Origin: Brevibacillus massiliensis
GTDB taxonomy: Bacteria; Bacillota; Bacilli; Brevibacillales; Brevibacillaceae
Assembly (NCBI RefSeq): GCF_000311785.1
Contig: NZ_HE978536.1
Coordinates: 497,417-561,416, forward strand
Length of the DNA: 64,000 nt
Reading direction: 5' to 3'
In this document: positions 52,031-59,759 of the stretch, in pieces
How the letters are laid out: each line of letters starts with the position of its first letter
Numbering within the stretch: the stretch's first letter is position 1
Notes under the pieces: generated by a model
The model's database searches: none
What the model saw: the letters and a program-made list of their open reading frames with translations, nothing else
What the model was told of the DNA's origin: nothing
Program-made: the position numbers and the translations under genes

Positions 52031-53659
52031 CTAGTGAACGATGTTGTTGTAGTCCGGAACGGTGGACACAAGATGGGCTTGAGCAGAAAACACCTTGCCG
52101 TCAACTGCCGCTTTGGCTACGACTGTTGCGCTTCCGACGTTTTCCTGGGTGTATTCCCTTGCCGGATTGATCCCTTCCGCCTTGGGCGTGTACAGGCCGT
52201 CTTGCTCAAGCGTCCCCAAATACTGCAGGTATTGGCTGTTTGCTCCTTCGGGATAGGCGGCCAATGACCACTCGGCGTCGACAGCGTCCAAGGTCAGGTC
52301 GTCGTCAGTGCCCTGCTTGCCGTCTTTTCCCTTGCTCATCCCGTAGGCGACAAACTGGGTGCTGACTTTATTCATCGGGCCTTCGCCGCCCATTCGCGCT
52401 ACCCCGTACGCCGGGGCAATCTTGATATAGTCGACTTTGTCGTACACGACGAGTTCCTTGTGAACGACCGCTCGATCGGTCCCGATGGCAAACGAACCGA
52501 TGTCGGCGCTGTCCGCCGCTGTCAAGCGAAGCTGCGCCTGTTCGTCAGCGACCACGTCGATCTCCTCTGCCGTTACGCCTGTGGGCAGATGCAAATCGGA
52601 CGCCTTCAGCTTGCCGAGGTTCATCCCGTAGAGAGTGACCTGGTTCGTCGCTCCTTTTTTCAATGCCCTTGGTTCAAAATGGATAATTTCCGGCTTTTCC
52701 GTTTGCAGCTTGTAATACGTTTCTTCCCCGGCAAGGCCCGAATCGCTCTTCTCTGACCAGTCGCCTTCAATCACATTCCCCTGCCCTTGCACATTGTAGG
52801 TTCCCTTCAACTCTCTTCCTGCCGCCTTGTAGTCCGCGCGTACCATAAATCCGCCGTAGAGCTTAATCTCGCCCTCCAGCTGAACGGACGCCTTGCTTTT
52901 CAGAAACTGAATCTGCTTCTGTTCCTTGTAACCGCTTTCCGTTTTCTTGAACTGGCTCTCTCCCAGGTAGAATCCTTTTGTTCCCTGAAATCCGGCTACT
53001 TTCCATTTCCCTTGCAGATCGTTCTCGCGGCCTTTCCACTTGTCCCACTCCGGCGTCTGGAGCGGATACATTTGCGCCAGATACTCCAGTGCGGCTTCCG
53101 CTTCAGCCGGCCAGTCCATATGGCGGTGGTTCAGATAGATCGAGGGAAACATCACCAGGTGGAAGTCCTTCAGGTTTTTCCATTCCTCTTCCGAGCGGCG
53201 CTGCGCTTCAAACCGCCCGGCTGCGTGGCACGTAATGCAGCTGCTCTGCACGTTCGGATTTTGCGGCAACGGCTCGGCATAGGAAGGTTTGTCTGCCAGC
53301 CAATACTGCACCTTCTCCGCTTCTTCCGGAGCCAAGCCGCGCTCCCGGCTCAAGTCGGCCACCAATTGCTCGCGTTCCGCTGCCGACAATTGAACGCCGT
53401 GAATGCGTTCCATTCGGGCAATCGTCTGTGACCAGCCTTCAGGGCTTTTTCGCACGTATTCGATGCGGGCCAGTTTGCCGTTCTGGTCGACAGCGTGACA
53501 GCTCATACACGATTTTTCCACCTGCTTGCTGACATGCACAACCTCTTTTGGCGGATCATCATGCCGGTCGCTCGTCTCCTGCGAGCCAGACAATTGCGAG
53601 ATGATGATCGCAACTACGACGACTGCGCACAGCACGGCCAAGATTCTCGTTTTTGTCAT
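52031..53659 (-). CDS. qhpA: Quinohemoprotein amine dehydrogenase alpha subunit (diheme)
   Basis: The 542-aa protein has an N-terminal membrane segment (residues about 5-22, RILAVLCAVVVVAIIISQL) with no obvious cleavage site, so it may remain anchored. Two c-type heme sites follow: CMSCH at 51-55 and CITCH at 141-145. The C-terminal two thirds form the beta-barrel and Ig-like domains of the family (FQGTKGFYLGESQFKKTESG and IHFEPRALKKGATNQVTLYG). The hemes carry electrons from CTQ to an external acceptor. The ATG follows GAGGAG. It starts 14 bp after qhpC. Confidence 0.93.
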   Translation of the reverse strand: MTKTRILAVLCAVVVVAIIISQLSGSQETSDRHDDPPKEVVHVSKQVEKSCMSCHAVDQNGKLARIEYVRKSPEGWSQTIARMERIHGVQLSAAEREQLVADLSRERGLAPEEAEKVQYWLADKPSYAEPLPQNPNVQSSCITCHAAGRFEAQRRSEEEWKNLKDFHLVMFPSIYLNHRHMDWPAEAEAALEYLAQMYPLQTPEWDKWKGRENDLQGKWKVAGFQGTKGFYLGESQFKKTESGYKEQKQIQFLKSKASVQLEGEIKLYGGFMVRADYKAAGRELKGTYNVQGQGNVIEGDWSEKSDSGLAGEETYYKLQTEKPEIIHFEPRALKKGATNQVTLYGMNLGKLKASDLHLPTGVTAEEIDVVADEQAQLRLTAADSADIGSFAIGTDRAVVHKELVVYDKVDYIKIAPAYGVARMGGEGPMNKVSTQFVAYGMSKGKDGKQGTDDDLTLDAVDAEWSLAAYPEGANSQYLQYLGTLEQDGLYTPKAEGINPAREYTQENVGSATVVAKAAVDGKVFSAQAHLVSTVPDYNNIVH

Positions 53660-53672
53660 CGCGGCACTCCTC

Positions 53673-53993
53673 TTACGGCTTCACGTATTTTAATTTGCGC
53701 CAATCATTGGCTGCCACCGGGCATTCATCCGCCCAGCTTCCGTAGTTCGTCAGCCCGTCAGGCACCTGGGCCGCCCACCAACAGTCGCCGTAACAGCCGT
53801 AGATGTCGCGGTAATGCGGCTGGCATAAGCCGTCGAGCCCCATGGCGGAAAAGTCCGTCTCCCATCCGGGATCAAACAGATTGGCACATCCCATCGGCAG
53901 CAGTGAAAGGCCCTCCACCTCCGGCGGTTTTTCCGTGTTGACAACCCGTTCGATCATTTTCCCTTTCCAATTTAATGAATGGACATGCTTCAT
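53673..53993 (-). CDS. qhpC: Quinohemoprotein amine dehydrogenase gamma subunit precursor (CTQ-bearing)
   Basis: The 106-aa precursor has no signal peptide. Its first 30 or so residues (MKHVHSLNWKGKMIERVV...) are a leader. The core keeps the spacing of Pseudomonas gamma: Cys36/Glu45, Cys57/Asp63 and Cys71/Asp79 for the three thioether bonds, and Cys67/Trp73 for the cysteine tryptophylquinone. The segment DIYGCYGDCWWAAQVPD holds the CTQ pair. Cys91 is extra. QhpD crosslinks the peptide, QhpE cuts the leader and QhpF exports it. It is the first gene of the operon, with AAAGGGG upstream. Confidence 0.95.
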   Translation of the reverse strand: MKHVHSLNWKGKMIERVVNTEKPPEVEGLSLLPMGCANLFDPGWETDFSAMGLDGLCQPHYRDIYGCYGDCWWAAQVPDGLTNYGSWADECPVAANDWRKLKYVKP

Positions 53994-54026
53994 AGCCCAA
54001 CCCCTTTCTTTCTTTGTACATCTGGC

Positions 54027-54056
54027 CTATAATCAATCGTAAGATTATTCAGTCAA
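54027..54056 (-). promoter_or_regulatory. Candidate promoter of the qhp operon
   Basis: On the minus strand TTGACT (54051-54056) is 18 bp from TTATAG (54027-54032), 34 bp upstream of qhpC. Confidence 0.5.
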
Positions 54057-54101
54057 ATCAACGTCAAACCCTGATCAAGTTTCGCTGATTTTTTTGTCAA
54101 T
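54052..54101. promoter_or_regulatory. GTCAAA direct repeats, possible response-regulator sites
   Basis: GTCAAA occurs at 54052-54057 and 54063-54068, an exact 11-bp period, with GATCAA at 54073 and GTCAAT at 54096, three periods further. OmpR-family regulators often bind such phased direct repeats. The first overlaps the proposed qhp -35 box. Confidence 0.4.
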
Positions 54102-54178
54102 TTTCAGACATATGATGACACCTTCGTATCCCCGGCGGCAGACCGGCGAGGGGAACAACAAGACTGGAGGGATCTGAT

Positions 54179-54880
54179 GTGGATGAAATCCTGATCGTAG
54201 AAGACGACAAAGACATACAAAAGCTCCTGTCGCTCTGTTTTGAACAGGAAGCCCTCCCCTATTCCGTAGCCTCTACCGGCAAAGAAGCGATTGAACAGGT
54301 GAAAAAAAGGGCGCCTTCGTTGATCCTGCTCGACATGATGCTGCCCGATATCGACGGCATTTTGGTCTGTCAACAGCTGCGCATGCTGACCACGTCTCCG
54401 ATCCTTTTTGTCACCTGCAAAAACGGAGACAACGACAAGATTCTCGGCCTCAGTATCGGGGCAGACGACTATATCGAAAAGCCGTTTAACATCAGCGTGC
54501 TGCTGGCTCGTGTCCGGGCCCACCTGCGACGAAACCGGATGCTGAAAAAACAGCAGGCCAAACAAGACCAAAGCATTCACTTTGACCACATGATCATTAA
54601 CGCCAGCGCCCGTGAAGTCTTGCGTGACGGAAAAAAGATCCACCTGACCGCCAAAGAATTCGATCTTTTGCACTTTTTGACGCAGCACCCCAACCAGGTG
54701 TTCTCGCCTGAACAACTGCTGGACAAAATCTGGGGCATCGATTCATTCGGCGAAAAAAGAACCGTGATCGTGCACATGTCGAGCTTGCGCAAGAAAATTG
54801 AGGAAGATCCGTTGAATCCCCGTTACATTGTGACTGTGAGAGGGGTTGGATACAAATTTGTGGAGGCTGCAAACCATTAA
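54179..54880 (+). CDS. OmpR/PhoB-family response regulator
   Basis: The 233-aa protein starts at GTG (MDEILIVEDDKDIQKLLSLC) seven bases after GGAGGG. The receiver domain has acidic residues 8-10, the phosphoacceptor Asp52 in LILLDMMLPDIDG and the conserved YIEKPFN lysine. The C-terminal winged helix contains LTAKEFDLLHFLTQHPNQVF and the KRTVIVHMSSLRKKIEEDP recognition helix region. It is divergent from qhpC and overlaps the kinase gene. In other bacteria QHNDH is controlled by AraC-type QhpR; here this regulator is the likely substitute, by inference. Confidence 0.92.
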   Translation: MDEILIVEDDKDIQKLLSLCFEQEALPYSVASTGKEAIEQVKKRAPSLILLDMMLPDIDGILVCQQLRMLTTSPILFVTCKNGDNDKILGLSIGADDYIEKPFNISVLLARVRAHLRRNRMLKKQQAKQDQSIHFDHMIINASAREVLRDGKKIHLTAKEFDLLHFLTQHPNQVFSPEQLLDKIWGIDSFGEKRTVIVHMSSLRKKIEEDPLNPRYIVTVRGVGYKFVEAANH

Positions 54881-57035
54881 GACATCGTTTTTTCGCAAAA
54901 TTCTCTCTTTTACCGCCCTGCTATCGTCTGTCCCATTCATTGTCCTCGGTGTTTACAGTCTGTTTCAGGTCAATGACTTGTCGGCCAGAATGACGGAAAA
55001 TCAAATCAAAACCACGATGGATGACGCCTTGGAGCAAAAGTTCGCCCTGCTGGAAAAAGAGGCGGAGCTGATCAACATGGAATTTCTCAAAGTGGAGGAG
55101 AACTTGAAACTGCTGCAAAAGCAGGCCGAATACTTGTTTGCCAAAAGCGGCAAGCATCCCGATGCGCTTCCCGACATTCAGCTGATGCAGCGTCCCCAGG
55201 GGTACCGCTGGGAACCGTTCGCCAATCCGTACGAGCAAGCCAATATTTTCGTCAGTGCCAGCGCTTCGCCCAAGCTGACGACGGGCGAGCTCGGCACTGC
55301 CAAAGAACTTGAGCCCTTGATGATGCAGACGAACCGGAACAACTCCATGCTCAAGGCGGTGTTTTTTTGCTTTGCCGAATCCGGCTGGATCATCTACCCG
55401 GCGATGAATGTCGACTACGAGGTTGCCATCAACAAACTGCCGCCCGATATTAAGGTCCAGGATTACGAATTCTACTATCTGGCGGATGAGCGGCATAACC
55501 CGCAGAAAACGATTACATGGACCAATCCGTACAACGACGTCACCCACTGGGAAACGGTGACGACCGCATTGATTCCCGTTTACCTCCCGTCGGGCAAACT
55601 GCGCGGTGTGCTGGGGGCCGATTTTCCCGTCGCCTACATAGACGACCGGATCCTCCACTTAAAATTTAAGGAGCCCCACGCGTTTGCCTTCATTCGGGAC
55701 AAGCAGGGGCATTTCATCGCCGGGCAGAAGAACAGCCTGCCGTCCGCGCTTTTTTCACAGGGGTCGCTCGCATCGTTTCCACCGTCAGCCAGCGATGACA
55801 GCAGCACCGCGAGAAGCGAAAACGCGGCCAAAGGCATTCGGAAAATGTCCACTCCGGAGGGAAATTTTTATGTCATGTTTGCGCCGATTTCGAGCAACGG
55901 CTGGGTGCTTCACTTCGTCATCCCCGAGTCGGATATCATCGATCCGGTTATCAAAAATGCCAATGAGCAAACGGCCATTCAGATGGAGGCGTTTGCCCGG
56001 CGTCTGTTATTCTTTCTGTTCTTAGGCTCGGTGACCGTCATCCTCTTCTCCTACCATTTCTCCCGGACTGTGACGGAGCCGGTCAAGCAATTGACGAAAG
56101 CGACCCAGGAAATCGCCAAAGGCCATTACAGGATCGCCATTCCTGTCACCGTACATGACGAAATCGGCCATCTGACGGAAACCTTTAACTCGATGAATGT
56201 GACGATTGACAAGCTGATCCGCGAATTGACCGAGCGGGCCAACGAATTGGAGGAACGGGTGGATGAACGCACCAGAGCGCTGCAGGAAGCAAACGCCCAG
56301 CTGACAGAGACCTTTGACCGTCTGAAAAAATCGGAACTGGCCCGAACCGAGTTAATCGTCCAAATCTCACACGATTTAAAGACGCCGCTCACGTCCATCA
56401 AGGGCTACGCCCAGCTGATCAGCGAGTACAGCTTTTCGCCCGAGCAGCAAAAGGAGTACATGCAGCTGATTCTGTTCCGGATCAACCACATGATCCAGCT
56501 GATTGAAGATTTGTTCGAGATTTCCCGCCTGGATGTCAACGAAACGTACGACAAGGAGTGTCTGCCGATTGGCTTTATCCTCGAACACGCTCTGGAGATT
56601 GTCACCGGCAAGGCGGAGAGCACAAGCATTCAGATCCAATGCGACTGCCCCGACGATCTGCCGCTCGTCCATGTCGACCCGAAAAAGCTGAATCGCGCGC
56701 TGGTCAACATTTTGCAGAATGCGATCAAATACTCCCGCGATAAAGGGGAGACGATCCTTCAGATCAACGCTTTTCAGCAGGATGCCCGCTTGCTGATCGC
56801 GATCACAGACAACGGCGCGGGCATCGCTGCGGAAAATCTCGAAAAAATTTTCACGCCCTTTTACCGCGAGCCGCAGCACCACGGCGTGCAGATAGCGGGA
56901 AGCGGCTTGGGGTTGACGATTGCCAAAAAGATTATCGAGGGCCATCAGGGAGACATCTCCATCCGCAGCAGCGTCGGGGTGGGGACGACAGTGACGATCG
57001 CCCTGCCTGTGTCGGAGCAGGAGTGGGCCATTTGA
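54846..57035 (+). CDS. Membrane sensor histidine kinase with extracytoplasmic Cache-like domain
   Basis: The frame opens at TTG 54846, but GGAGG at 54862-54866 points to a start at ATT 54876 (overlapping the regulator's stop), so the N-terminus is uncertain. TM1 is near residues 20-40, a 340-residue extracytoplasmic dCACHE-like domain follows, TM2 is near 385-403, then HAMP (404-456), a coiled coil, HisKA with ISHDLKTPLTSIKGYAQ (His509) and HATPase with NILQNAIKYS, DNGAGI and GSGLGLTIAKKII. Cache domains bind small amines, amino acids or carboxylates. It is the natural partner of the upstream regulator and may sense amines. Confidence 0.9.
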   Translation: MDTNLWRLQTIKTSFFRKILSFTALLSSVPFIVLGVYSLFQVNDLSARMTENQIKTTMDDALEQKFALLEKEAELINMEFLKVEENLKLLQKQAEYLFAKSGKHPDALPDIQLMQRPQGYRWEPFANPYEQANIFVSASASPKLTTGELGTAKELEPLMMQTNRNNSMLKAVFFCFAESGWIIYPAMNVDYEVAINKLPPDIKVQDYEFYYLADERHNPQKTITWTNPYNDVTHWETVTTALIPVYLPSGKLRGVLGADFPVAYIDDRILHLKFKEPHAFAFIRDKQGHFIAGQKNSLPSALFSQGSLASFPPSASDDSSTARSENAAKGIRKMSTPEGNFYVMFAPISSNGWVLHFVIPESDIIDPVIKNANEQTAIQMEAFARRLLFFLFLGSVTVILFSYHFSRTVTEPVKQLTKATQEIAKGHYRIAIPVTVHDEIGHLTETFNSMNVTIDKLIRELTERANELEERVDERTRALQEANAQLTETFDRLKKSELARTELIVQISHDLKTPLTSIKGYAQLISEYSFSPEQQKEYMQLILFRINHMIQLIEDLFEISRLDVNETYDKECLPIGFILEHALEIVTGKAESTSIQIQCDCPDDLPLVHVDPKKLNRALVNILQNAIKYSRDKGETILQINAFQQDARLLIAITDNGAGIAAENLEKIFTPFYREPQHHGVQIAGSGLGLTIAKKIIEGHQGDISIRSSVGVGTTVTIALPVSEQEWAI

Positions 57036-57273
57036 AATCGGCCAGGGCCAGGACCTGCCGTCTGTCCATCAGGTCGGCGATATAGCCGGTTGCTTCGATG
57101 CCTTCTGCCCCAAGTTCCTCGGCCCGCTGGTAGATCTGCTCCGTCGTGGCAGCTATCGCCAGCCTTCCGCCCAACCGGCCGATGATGGCTGCCGCCGCGA
57201 ACCCGATCCCCGATTGGCTCCCCGAGCCGGTGACGAGACAGACTTTGCCATCCAAGCGCATAAGTGTTTGCAA
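57036..57273 (-). pseudogene. Truncated short-chain dehydrogenase remnant
   Basis: A TTG at 57273 lies nine bases after AAAGGAG. The frame reads MRLDGKVCLVTGSGSQSGIG, the SDR NAD-binding motif, and continues to DRRQVLALADF. It then enters antisense kinase sequence and loses all similarity. Only about 75 of about 250 residues remain; the catalytic Tyr-x3-Lys is gone. A deletion or recombination event at the kinase 3' end is the likely cause. Confidence 0.75.
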
Positions 57274-57460
57274 GGATTTATGCTCCTTTCGGTTGTTCCG
57301 TTCCAACTCATCATTCCCCCAGTCAATCGTATTCGTTATAACTTATTACTAACATATCGTCAGAAAATTTTGTAATTAGAGATTTGGCATAACGCCACTC
57401 AAACCCGGAAATGGTTACCTAATTTGTGGTAAAATATTCCCGTGGGTGAGGTGAATTCGG

Positions 57461-57646
57461 ATGTCCTTTGGAGCTATTGTCATTGAGTGGAACAACCTGA
57501 TACTGCAGGCAGCAATCATGCTTATTTTGATCGTTATGGCTATCGGAATCGCGGTCCTGTTCTCAAAAAAACTGGGAGGAAGGCAGGGGAAGGCACAAGA
57601 GCTGGAAGCGGGCTCGGAGACGATCGAACAAGAACACAGAAAGTGA
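57461..57646 (+). CDS. Small single-pass membrane protein, 61 aa
   Basis: MSFGAIVIEWNNLILQAAIM begins a protein with one transmembrane helix (AAIMLILIVMAIGIAVLF) and a charged, glutamate-rich tail. GAGGTG lies nine bases before the ATG. It lies upstream of the DedA-like and ktrB genes on the same strand. No family is recognised. The stretch 57274-57460 has no other gene. Confidence 0.6.
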   Translation: MSFGAIVIEWNNLILQAAIMLILIVMAIGIAVLFSKKLGGRQGKAQELEAGSETIEQEHRK

Positions 57647-57712
57647 GTACGCTCAAATAATTCGGTGTTATTTTCCCGCTTTGTCCGATATACTAGCATG
57701 AGGTGATATTGC

Positions 57713-58315
57713 TTGATTGCGAGTGTATGGGATGCTGTCGTCGCTCTGGTGCAAAAGCTGGGTTACCCAGGCATTTTTCTCGCGCTCGTCGCTGAAGGGA
57801 TGGGACTTCCTTTTCCGGGAGACGCAGCTTTGGCGTTCTTCGGCTTTCTCTCCAGTGCGAAGCAATTCGATTTGGGATATGTCGTCCTGATCGCTTCACT
57901 TGGCAGCGGTACGGGTTCGTTAATCGCCTTTGCCCTTGGCAAGGTATACGGACTGCCGCTCTTGACCCGATACGGAAAGTACTTGCTGATTTCTGATCAC
58001 TCCATTCAACTGACTACCCAGTTCACAAAAAAATACGGCCCGCTGGTGCTGCTCTTGGGCCGCTTGCTGCCCGGCGTACGGACGCTCTCCTCGTATGTCG
58101 CCGGCGTCGGAAACATGAGTTGGCTGGCTTTCACTGTCTACAGTTTTGCCGGCTTTTTTCTGTTCTGCACGTTCTGGATCGGCGCAGGGTATTTGCTCGG
58201 GGAAAATTGGAGACTGGTCGTTTTGATGTTAAAAGACTACTTGGTAGGAGCCGCAATCGCGGTTATACTACTAGGTGGAAGTATCTACATCTGGAGAAAG
58301 CTACGCTTAAGATAG
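57713..58315 (+). CDS. DedA/SNARE-associated (VTT) family membrane protein
   Basis: The 200-aa protein starts at TTG behind GAGGTG. It has the DedA signature GMGLPFPGDAALAFFGFLSS and the second region LLGRLLPGVRTLSSYVAGVG, with four to five hydrophobic segments. DedA proteins act as lipid-carrier or phospholipid scramblases or flippases. It precedes ktrB by 13 bp, so the two are cotranscribed. Confidence 0.88.
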   Translation: MIASVWDAVVALVQKLGYPGIFLALVAEGMGLPFPGDAALAFFGFLSSAKQFDLGYVVLIASLGSGTGSLIAFALGKVYGLPLLTRYGKYLLISDHSIQLTTQFTKKYGPLVLLLGRLLPGVRTLSSYVAGVGNMSWLAFTVYSFAGFFLFCTFWIGAGYLLGENWRLVVLMLKDYLVGAAIAVILLGGSIYIWRKLRLR

Positions 58316-58328
58316 AGGAAGCGATACC

Positions 58329-59678
58329 ATGTTCTCAAAAGTCATCAATAACCTCAGGCACGACCCGCCCAAAATACTGGTACTCGGTTTTGCCGTCATC
58401 ATTGTCATCGGCGCCTTTTTGCTCACCTTGCCGGCAGCTACCGTCAGCGGTACAGGACTGCCCTGGATTGACGCGCTGTTTACCGCTACTTCTGCCACTT
58501 GTGTCACCGGTTTGGTCGTCGTCGATACTGGAACCACGTTCACCCTGTTCGGCCAGTTGGTGATCCTCAGTCTGATACAGGTGGGCGGCTTGGGTTTTAT
58601 GACCTTCGCCACCTTCTTCGCCCTGTTGATTCGGCGAAAAATCTCGCTAAAAGAGCGGCTGCTGCTGCGCGAATCACTCAATCAGATCTCGATCGAAGGA
58701 ATTGTCCGTCTGGCCCGGATGGTTCTCATCTTCACCGCGATCATCGAGCTTGCCGGGGCTCTCTTGTTGGCTGCCCGCTTTGCTTTTGAGATGCCTCTTG
58801 GCCAGGCGCTTTACTTCGGATTGTTCCACTCGATCTCCAATTTTAACAACGCCGGCTTCGACATATTGGGGCATTTTAACAGCTTAACCTCATACGTGGA
58901 AGACCCGATCGTCAATTTGGTCATCCCTCTGCTGGTGATCCTCGGCGGGATTGGCTTCATCGTCTTGTCGGAGCTGTATGAGTACCGCCGCCATAAGCGG
59001 CGCCTCTCCCTGCATACAAAAGTCGTGTTGACGACGACCGCCTGGCTGATCGTAGCGGGAACCGTCGCCATTTTTGCGCTGGAGTACAACAATCCAAAAA
59101 CGCTGCAGCCGCTTTCCATGCTGGGAAAATTCTTCGGCTCCTTCTACCAGTCGGTAGCGGCCCGGACTGATGGCTCCAATACGATCAGCATCGGGGATAT
59201 GCGTCATTCATCGCTGTTTTTCATCATCATCCTAATGTTTATCGGGGCATCCCCCGGTTCCACGGGCGGCGGGATCAAAACGACCACTTTCGCTACCCTG
59301 TTGGGGGCGGTATGGGCGCAGGTAAAAGGCAAGGAAGACGTGATTTTCTTCCGCCAGCGGATCCTGCCCCATATGATCTACAAATCGCTTACCGTCACAG
59401 TGAGCGGCTTGTTCATTGTCATAGCCGCATCGATGATCCTTTCGATTACCGAGCAAAACGTCGACTTCTTGATGATCCTGTTCGAATCGACCTCAGCATT
59501 CGGCACGGTGGGTCTCTCGATGGGACTCACCCCTCACTTGACCGATATCGGCCGGATTGTTATCACGCTCACCATGTTCGCCGGCCGGGTGGGACCGCTG
59601 ACGATCGCCTTCGCCCTGGCACAGCGCAAACAGAAGGAGTATTATCGCTTCCCGAAAGGAAAGATCATGATCGGGTAA
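58329..59678 (+). CDS. ktrB: K+ transporter membrane subunit KtrB/TrkH
   Basis: The 449-aa protein has four M1-P-M2 repeats. The selectivity-filter glycines appear in TSATCVTGLVVV, SISNFNNAGFDILG, RTDGSNTI and FGTVGLSMG. The intramembrane gating loop is ASPGSTGGGIKTTTFATLL. It forms a dimer controlled by a cytosolic KtrA ring; the ktrA gene is at 39072-39728. Length and motif spacing match B. subtilis KtrB/KtrD. A strong terminator follows. Confidence 0.94.
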   Translation: MFSKVINNLRHDPPKILVLGFAVIIVIGAFLLTLPAATVSGTGLPWIDALFTATSATCVTGLVVVDTGTTFTLFGQLVILSLIQVGGLGFMTFATFFALLIRRKISLKERLLLRESLNQISIEGIVRLARMVLIFTAIIELAGALLLAARFAFEMPLGQALYFGLFHSISNFNNAGFDILGHFNSLTSYVEDPIVNLVIPLLVILGGIGFIVLSELYEYRRHKRRLSLHTKVVLTTTAWLIVAGTVAIFALEYNNPKTLQPLSMLGKFFGSFYQSVAARTDGSNTISIGDMRHSSLFFIIILMFIGASPGSTGGGIKTTTFATLLGAVWAQVKGKEDVIFFRQRILPHMIYKSLTVTVSGLFIVIAASMILSITEQNVDFLMILFESTSAFGTVGLSMGLTPHLTDIGRIVITLTMFAGRVGPLTIAFALAQRKQKEYYRFPKGKIMIG

Positions 59679-59682
59679 AAAA

Positions 59683-59718
59683 AACCGGCACACGCTTGCG
59701 CTTGTGTGCCGGTTTTTT
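59683..59718. terminator. Terminator between ktrB and the subtilase gene
   Basis: AACCGGCACAC and GTGTGCCGGTT flank a 10-base loop, with A and T runs on both sides, so it can work for both convergent genes. Confidence 0.92.
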
Positions 59719-59757
59719 CCGTTTCGACCAGGCAGGCGCTGCCAAGGCCTGCGTTCG
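59704..59757. repeat. Dispersed intergenic repeat, copy B
   Basis: This 54-bp stretch matches 25129-25181. It contains an internal inverted repeat (GCAGGC and GCCTGC) after the terminator's T run. Confidence 0.65.
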
Positions 59758-59759
59758 GG

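Noticed and set aside
50876-52267. 463-codon plus-strand open frame
   Set aside because: Antisense to qhpD and the 3' end of qhpA, both of which have clear motifs.
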